A DNA stretch of 64,000 bases. Origin: Leptotrichia buccalis C-1013-b (GTDB taxonomy: Bacteria; Fusobacteriota; Fusobacteriia; Fusobacteriales; Leptotrichiaceae). Below, in pieces: positions 61,377 to 64,000 of this stretch (position 1 is its first letter; every line of letters starts with the position of its first letter). The translations under genes were made by a program, and so were the position numbers. Where the stretch lies: NCBI RefSeq assembly GCF_000023905.1, contig NC_013192.1, positions 1,302,001 through 1,366,000 of the forward strand, written 5' to 3'. The notes below the pieces were generated by a model. The model saw only the letters and a program-made list of their open reading frames with translations. It did no database searches and was not told where the DNA came from.

Positions 61377-61772
61377 AATACTAAACCTCATTTAAATAAC
61401 GAATTTATTACAAACTTTTTAATAAAGAATATAAACTTAATATTTTCAAGTAATTTAAGATATAATTTTAATCTTTTCAACAGAGTCTAGTATAAACTAA
61501 TCCGTCGGAGCATTTTTCTGTGCTGGCAAAACTGTCTGAGCATAGTGAGTTTTTTGTCAGTACAGAAAATGTCGTAGCCTAGCCATAGGTTATTGCGTAG
61601 CAATCTTGCCACAATTTTAATTATTAGGACAAACCTTTACTGCAAGATAAGGTTTTGCGGCAATGAGCAATCCTACGAAAATAAAAAAGAAAAAAGTTAA
61701 ATGATTATGAATTAACTATTGAACAATTCTATTATAAAAATTTATTCTCATTTTTAAATGGGGTTTAGTATC
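61377..61772. repeat. Dispersed repeat with long hairpin, copy 2
   Basis: About 396 bp matching 41601-41950 in the same orientation. Its ends are good inverted repeats: ATACTAAACCTCATTTAAA on the left and, in reverse, GATACTAAACCCCATTTAAA on the right. The conserved core CGTCGGAGCATTTTTCTGTG and its hairpin partner are present. It carries an extra stretch of about 60 bp (around 61595-61650) absent from copy 1, next to TTTGCGGCAATGAGCAATCC shared by both. Confidence 0.78.
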
Positions 61773-61797
61773 AGATACGCCCTAATAAAAAATAATG

Positions 61798-61806
61798 TGG
61801 TATAAT
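61798..61806 (+). promoter_or_regulatory. Duplicated extended -10 promoter
   Basis: TGG and TATAAT (61801-61806), copied with the leader from the gene at 58131. The truncated gene downstream may therefore still be transcribed. Confidence 0.6.
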
Positions 61807-61879
61807 ACAAGTAAGTAATAAAAATATTCAGATTTGCAAAATAAGAACTAAAAATTATAGAAAATAAGGAGGGATTAGA

Positions 61880-62170
61880 ATGTTTCAAAAATCTGAAAAA
61901 AATATTACGAAAAAGAAAAGTTACAATAAAAAAATGTTCATTTTTCCTTTAATTGTCTGTAGTATCGGACTTATTATCTGTTTTATTGGTGGTACTATTG
62001 GTGCTAAATTATTCCTACATGATCCTTCTAATCCATTTGTGCTTACAGGAAGTATCGTGCTTAGTTTAGGAACAGCGTTGTTTTTTGATGCTTTAGTCAA
62101 GGAAAAGTATCGTTTAAAATTAAAAATACGTTTTCCACTGAAGATGATTTTTTCAGCATACCCAATTTAA
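61880..62170 (+). pseudogene. Truncated second copy of the zinc-ribbon membrane protein
   Basis: 96 codons aligned with the first 90 or so residues of the protein encoded at 58131 (MFQKSEK, YNKKMFIFPLIVC, IGLIICFI, ALVKEKYRLKLK), differing by substitutions and a small insertion (GGTIGAKLF). It ends at a stop soon after FSAYPI, where the full gene continues AYRIVKDY. The AAGGAGG ribosome site and promoter are duplicated too. A product with two membrane helices is possible, but loss of all zinc-ribbon and C-terminal domains suggests a decaying partial duplicate. Confidence 0.8.
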
Positions 62171-62238
62171 ATAATTTTTATTATATTTCTTTATTGAACC
62201 ATACTAATTAATCCAATAATAATTTTTCTAAAAAAAAC

Positions 62239-62262
62239 AAGGGAGCAGTTTATTCACTCCCT
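62239..62262 (-). terminator. Rho-independent terminator of gltX
   Basis: GGGAG (62241-62245) pairs with CTCCC (62257-62261) around an 11-base loop; on the minus strand the stem is followed by TTGTTTTTTT. It lies 29 bp after the gltX stop. Confidence 0.8.
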
Positions 62263-62289
62263 ATTTTCATATTTTATTTTCAAAATTTC

Positions 62290-63795
62290 TTATTTATTCA
62301 AAATATTATTTATTCTAGCCAACGTTCTTTCTTTACCAATAACCGCAATTACTGTGTACAAATCCGCTCCTCTGGCTTTTCCTGTAATAACCGCTCTAAG
62401 TGGCATTAATACTGCCGCTGGCCCTTCTCCAATTTCATCTTGCAATTCGTGCAGAATTTGTTTTGCTTCATCTTCTGAAATTTCTTCATTTAATTTATTG
62501 ATTTTTTCGATAAACATTTGAATGGATTTTTTACCAGTTTCTGTTTCAAGTGAAGAAGTTAATCTTTCAATTGATTTTCTTTCCTTTTTGTTCATTCCTT
62601 CCTCAATTACTGGCAATTCAAATTTATCTTCAAAGTAAATTGCTGCATTTACTGGCAACTCTTTTAAGGTTTGCGATCCTTCTCTTGTAATTTCTACAAT
62701 TCTTTTTAATTTTGCAAATTCTTCATCTGACAAGTTTTCATTTTCATAATAACCAGCTTGCACAAAATATGGAATTGCTAATTTTGTCAATTCATCCAGA
62801 TCCTTTAATCTCATGTGATGATTATTTACCCATCCTAATTTAACTAGATCAAATACAGGTCCTCCAAGAGAAATTTTATCAAAAGAGAAATTTTGAATCA
62901 TTTCATCAATAGTAAAAATTTCCTTATTTTCTCCAAAGCTCCATCCCATAAGTGCAAGGAAGTTTAACAATCCTTCTTTTAAATAACCTTCTTCTTTATA
63001 ATAGTTTAGTGAAACTGGATTTTTTCTTTTTGAAATTTTAGTTTTGTCAGCATTTCTCAAAAGTGGCATGTGATACCATTTTGGCTCATCCCATCCAAAT
63101 GCTTTGTATAATTGAATATGCTTAGGCGTAGAAGAAATCCACTCTTCTGCTCTTATAACGTGAGTTATTCCCATCAAATGATCATCAACAATATTTGCCA
63201 AATGATAAGTTGGGAATCCATCAGATTTTAATAAAACTTGATCGTCAATTTTACTGTTTTCAAATCTAATTTCTCCTCTTAATCCATCATTTACAACAGT
63301 TTCACCTTCATAAGGCATTTTAAGTCTAATAACATAAGGCTCTCCAGCCGCTAATTTTGCTTCCACTTCTTCTTTTGATAAGTTTCTGCAATGACCGTCG
63401 TATCCTGGTGCCTGTTTCATAGCCGCTTGTCTTTCTCTTAATTTTTGCAATCTTTCAGCAGTACAAAAACAGTAGTACGCTTCCCCTTTTTCCACCAATT
63501 GTTCAGCATAATCCTTATAAATCGAAAATCTTTCTGATTGTCTATAAGGCCCTGCTTCTCCCCCAACATCTGGACCTTCATCATAATTTAGCCCAAGCCA
63601 TTTCATCGCATCAAAAATTTGCTGTTCTGAATCTCCTGAAAATCTCGTTCTATCTGTATCTTCTATTCTTAAAATAAAATCTCCGCTATTATGTTTTGCA
63701 AACGCATAATTAAATAGTCCAATGTAGGCAGTTCCTACGTGCGGATCTCCAGTTGGAGACGGTGCTATTCTAACTCTTACTTTTTTTTCTGACAT
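62290..63795 (-). CDS. gltX: Glutamyl-tRNA synthetase
   Basis: Charges tRNA-Glu (and possibly tRNA-Gln) with glutamate. The 501-residue class I synthetase has the HIGH-type motif in [20 protein letters not shown], the KMSKS-type motif in [18 protein letters not shown], and the zinc-less DIDTDR-like [14 protein letters not shown] segment. The anticodon-binding helical domain occupies about residues 330-500. GGAGAACGA precedes the ATG at 63795. It is monocistronic with its own terminator. Confidence 0.97.
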   Translation of the reverse strand: MSEKKVRVRIAPSPTGDPHVGTAYIGLFNYAFAKHNSGDFILRIEDTDRTRFSGDSEQQIFDAMKWLGLNYDEGPDVGGEAGPYRQSERFSIYKDYAEQLVEKGEAYYCFCTAERLQKLRERQAAMKQAPGYDGHCRNLSKEEVEAKLAAGEPYVIRLKMPYEGETVVNDGLRGEIRFENSKIDDQVLLKSDGFPTYHLANIVDDHLMGITHVIRAEEWISSTPKHIQLYKAFGWDEPKWYHMPLLRNADKTKISKRKNPVSLNYYKEEGYLKEGLLNFLALMGWSFGENKEIFTIDEMIQNFSFDKISLGGPVFDLVKLGWVNNHHMRLKDLDELTKLAIPYFVQAGYYENENLSDEEFAKLKRIVEITREGSQTLKELPVNAAIYFEDKFELPVIEEGMNKKERKSIERLTSSLETETGKKSIQMFIEKINKLNEEISEDEAKQILHELQDEIGEGPAAVLMPLRAVITGKARGADLYTVIAVIGKERTLARINNILNK

Positions 63796-63908
63796 TTTTT
63801 CTTTCGTTCTCCTATTCTATTTATTTTATTTTTTTACAATGATATATTTATTATAATTCTAAACACATATAGTTTCCAAATAAATCTAATATATTTCACA
63901 TTTAAAAT

Positions 63909-64000
63909 TTAGTCTTGTAAATTATTTTCTATGTATTCTACATATTTTTTAGCACTTTCAACAATTTTTTCCTCACTTAAATCAGGCATTACTCCAAATA
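63909..64000 (-). CDS. 3' end of an unidentified gene (continues beyond the window)
   Basis: An open frame enters from the window edge and ends with TAA at 63909-63911, encoding about 30 residues: FGVMPDLSEEKIVESAKKYV, then EYIENN and LQD. The codon use and helical pattern look like a genuine C-terminus, but it is too short for a family call. It lies about 110 bp upstream of gltX on the same strand. Confidence 0.5.
   Translation of the reverse strand, partial: FGVMPDLSEEKIVESAKKYVEYIENNLQD

Larger units (their letters stand above)
61318..61879. other. Gene-free region with dispersed repeat and duplicated leader
   Basis: About 560 bp without an intact gene. 61377-61772 is the second copy of the dispersed repeat, followed directly by AGATACGCCCTAA (61773-61785), which resembles the outer end of the IS5-type repeat (AGACACGCCCTAA). 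From about 61790 the sequence copies the promoter and leader of the gene at 58131. Confidence 0.75.

Overview
The window comes from a very AT-rich (roughly 70% A+T or more) Gram-negative-type bacterium. Low-G+C codon use, strong AGGAG ribosome binding sites, an LPS (lpx) cluster, the short HisG plus HisZ enzyme pair, a MetA-type acyltransferase and an IS5-like element together suggest a fusobacterium of the Leptotrichia type. This assignment is inference from gene content; no rRNA or tRNA gene is visible.

Layout. 1-5.2 kb (minus strand): murJ (cut by the window edge), scpA, ribF, a bactofilin and the NAD(P)HX repair enzyme. 5.3-26.9 kb: a complete histidine pathway, all on the minus strand, in transcription order hisZ-hisG-hisD-hisC-hisB-hisH-hisA-hisF-hisIE-hisJ. 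Almost every junction except hisZ-hisG and hisA-hisF is split by accessory DNA: an ATPase with DUF4143, an exported protein, a Lon-like protease without its N-terminal domain, an orphan plus-strand gene, an intact phospholipase D/AAA+ ATPase fusion, a broken AAA/nuclease gene, a Cas10/Csm1 relic beside a CRISPR-repeat-like sequence, an IS5-type insertion, a Phd/RelE module and an MNT/HepT module whose toxin gene has an internal stop. 27-35 kb: a methyltransferase, a NUDIX hydrolase and the folate genes folP, folC, folE, folK and folB, with a patch of decayed immunity-like genes between folC and folE. 35-47 kb: membrane proteins, tcdA, a dihydrouridine synthase, two M48 metalloproteases (one lipoprotein, one HtpX), a DUF1858 protein, sodA, an atypical response regulator, an Mrp ATPase and a YiiX-like hydrolase. 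46.7-57.8 kb: metA, dnaN, a sigma factor, gpsA, plsY, a MATE transporter and the lipid A genes lpxB, lpxI, lpxA, fabZ and lpxC. 58-62.2 kb (plus strand): a zinc-ribbon membrane protein, a WYL regulator with a GyrI-like partner, a dispersed repeat and a truncated second copy of the membrane-protein gene. The window ends with gltX and the 3' end of one more gene.

How it fits together. Three biosynthetic blocks (histidine, folate, lipid A) form the core; mobile and conflict-related genes sit between their genes. The clearest accessory region is 13.1-17.5 kb, between hisH and hisB, where a dead type III CRISPR remnant and a dead AAA/nuclease gene lie beside an intact PLD-ATPase protein that I regard as the best candidate for an undescribed defence or DNA-processing system. 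Non-autonomous elements sharing the IS5 ends, and a 350-400 bp dispersed repeat with a long hairpin, occur in the intergenic spaces. Several pseudogenes differ from an intact frame by single added G bases, so the quality of the underlying sequence should be kept in mind.
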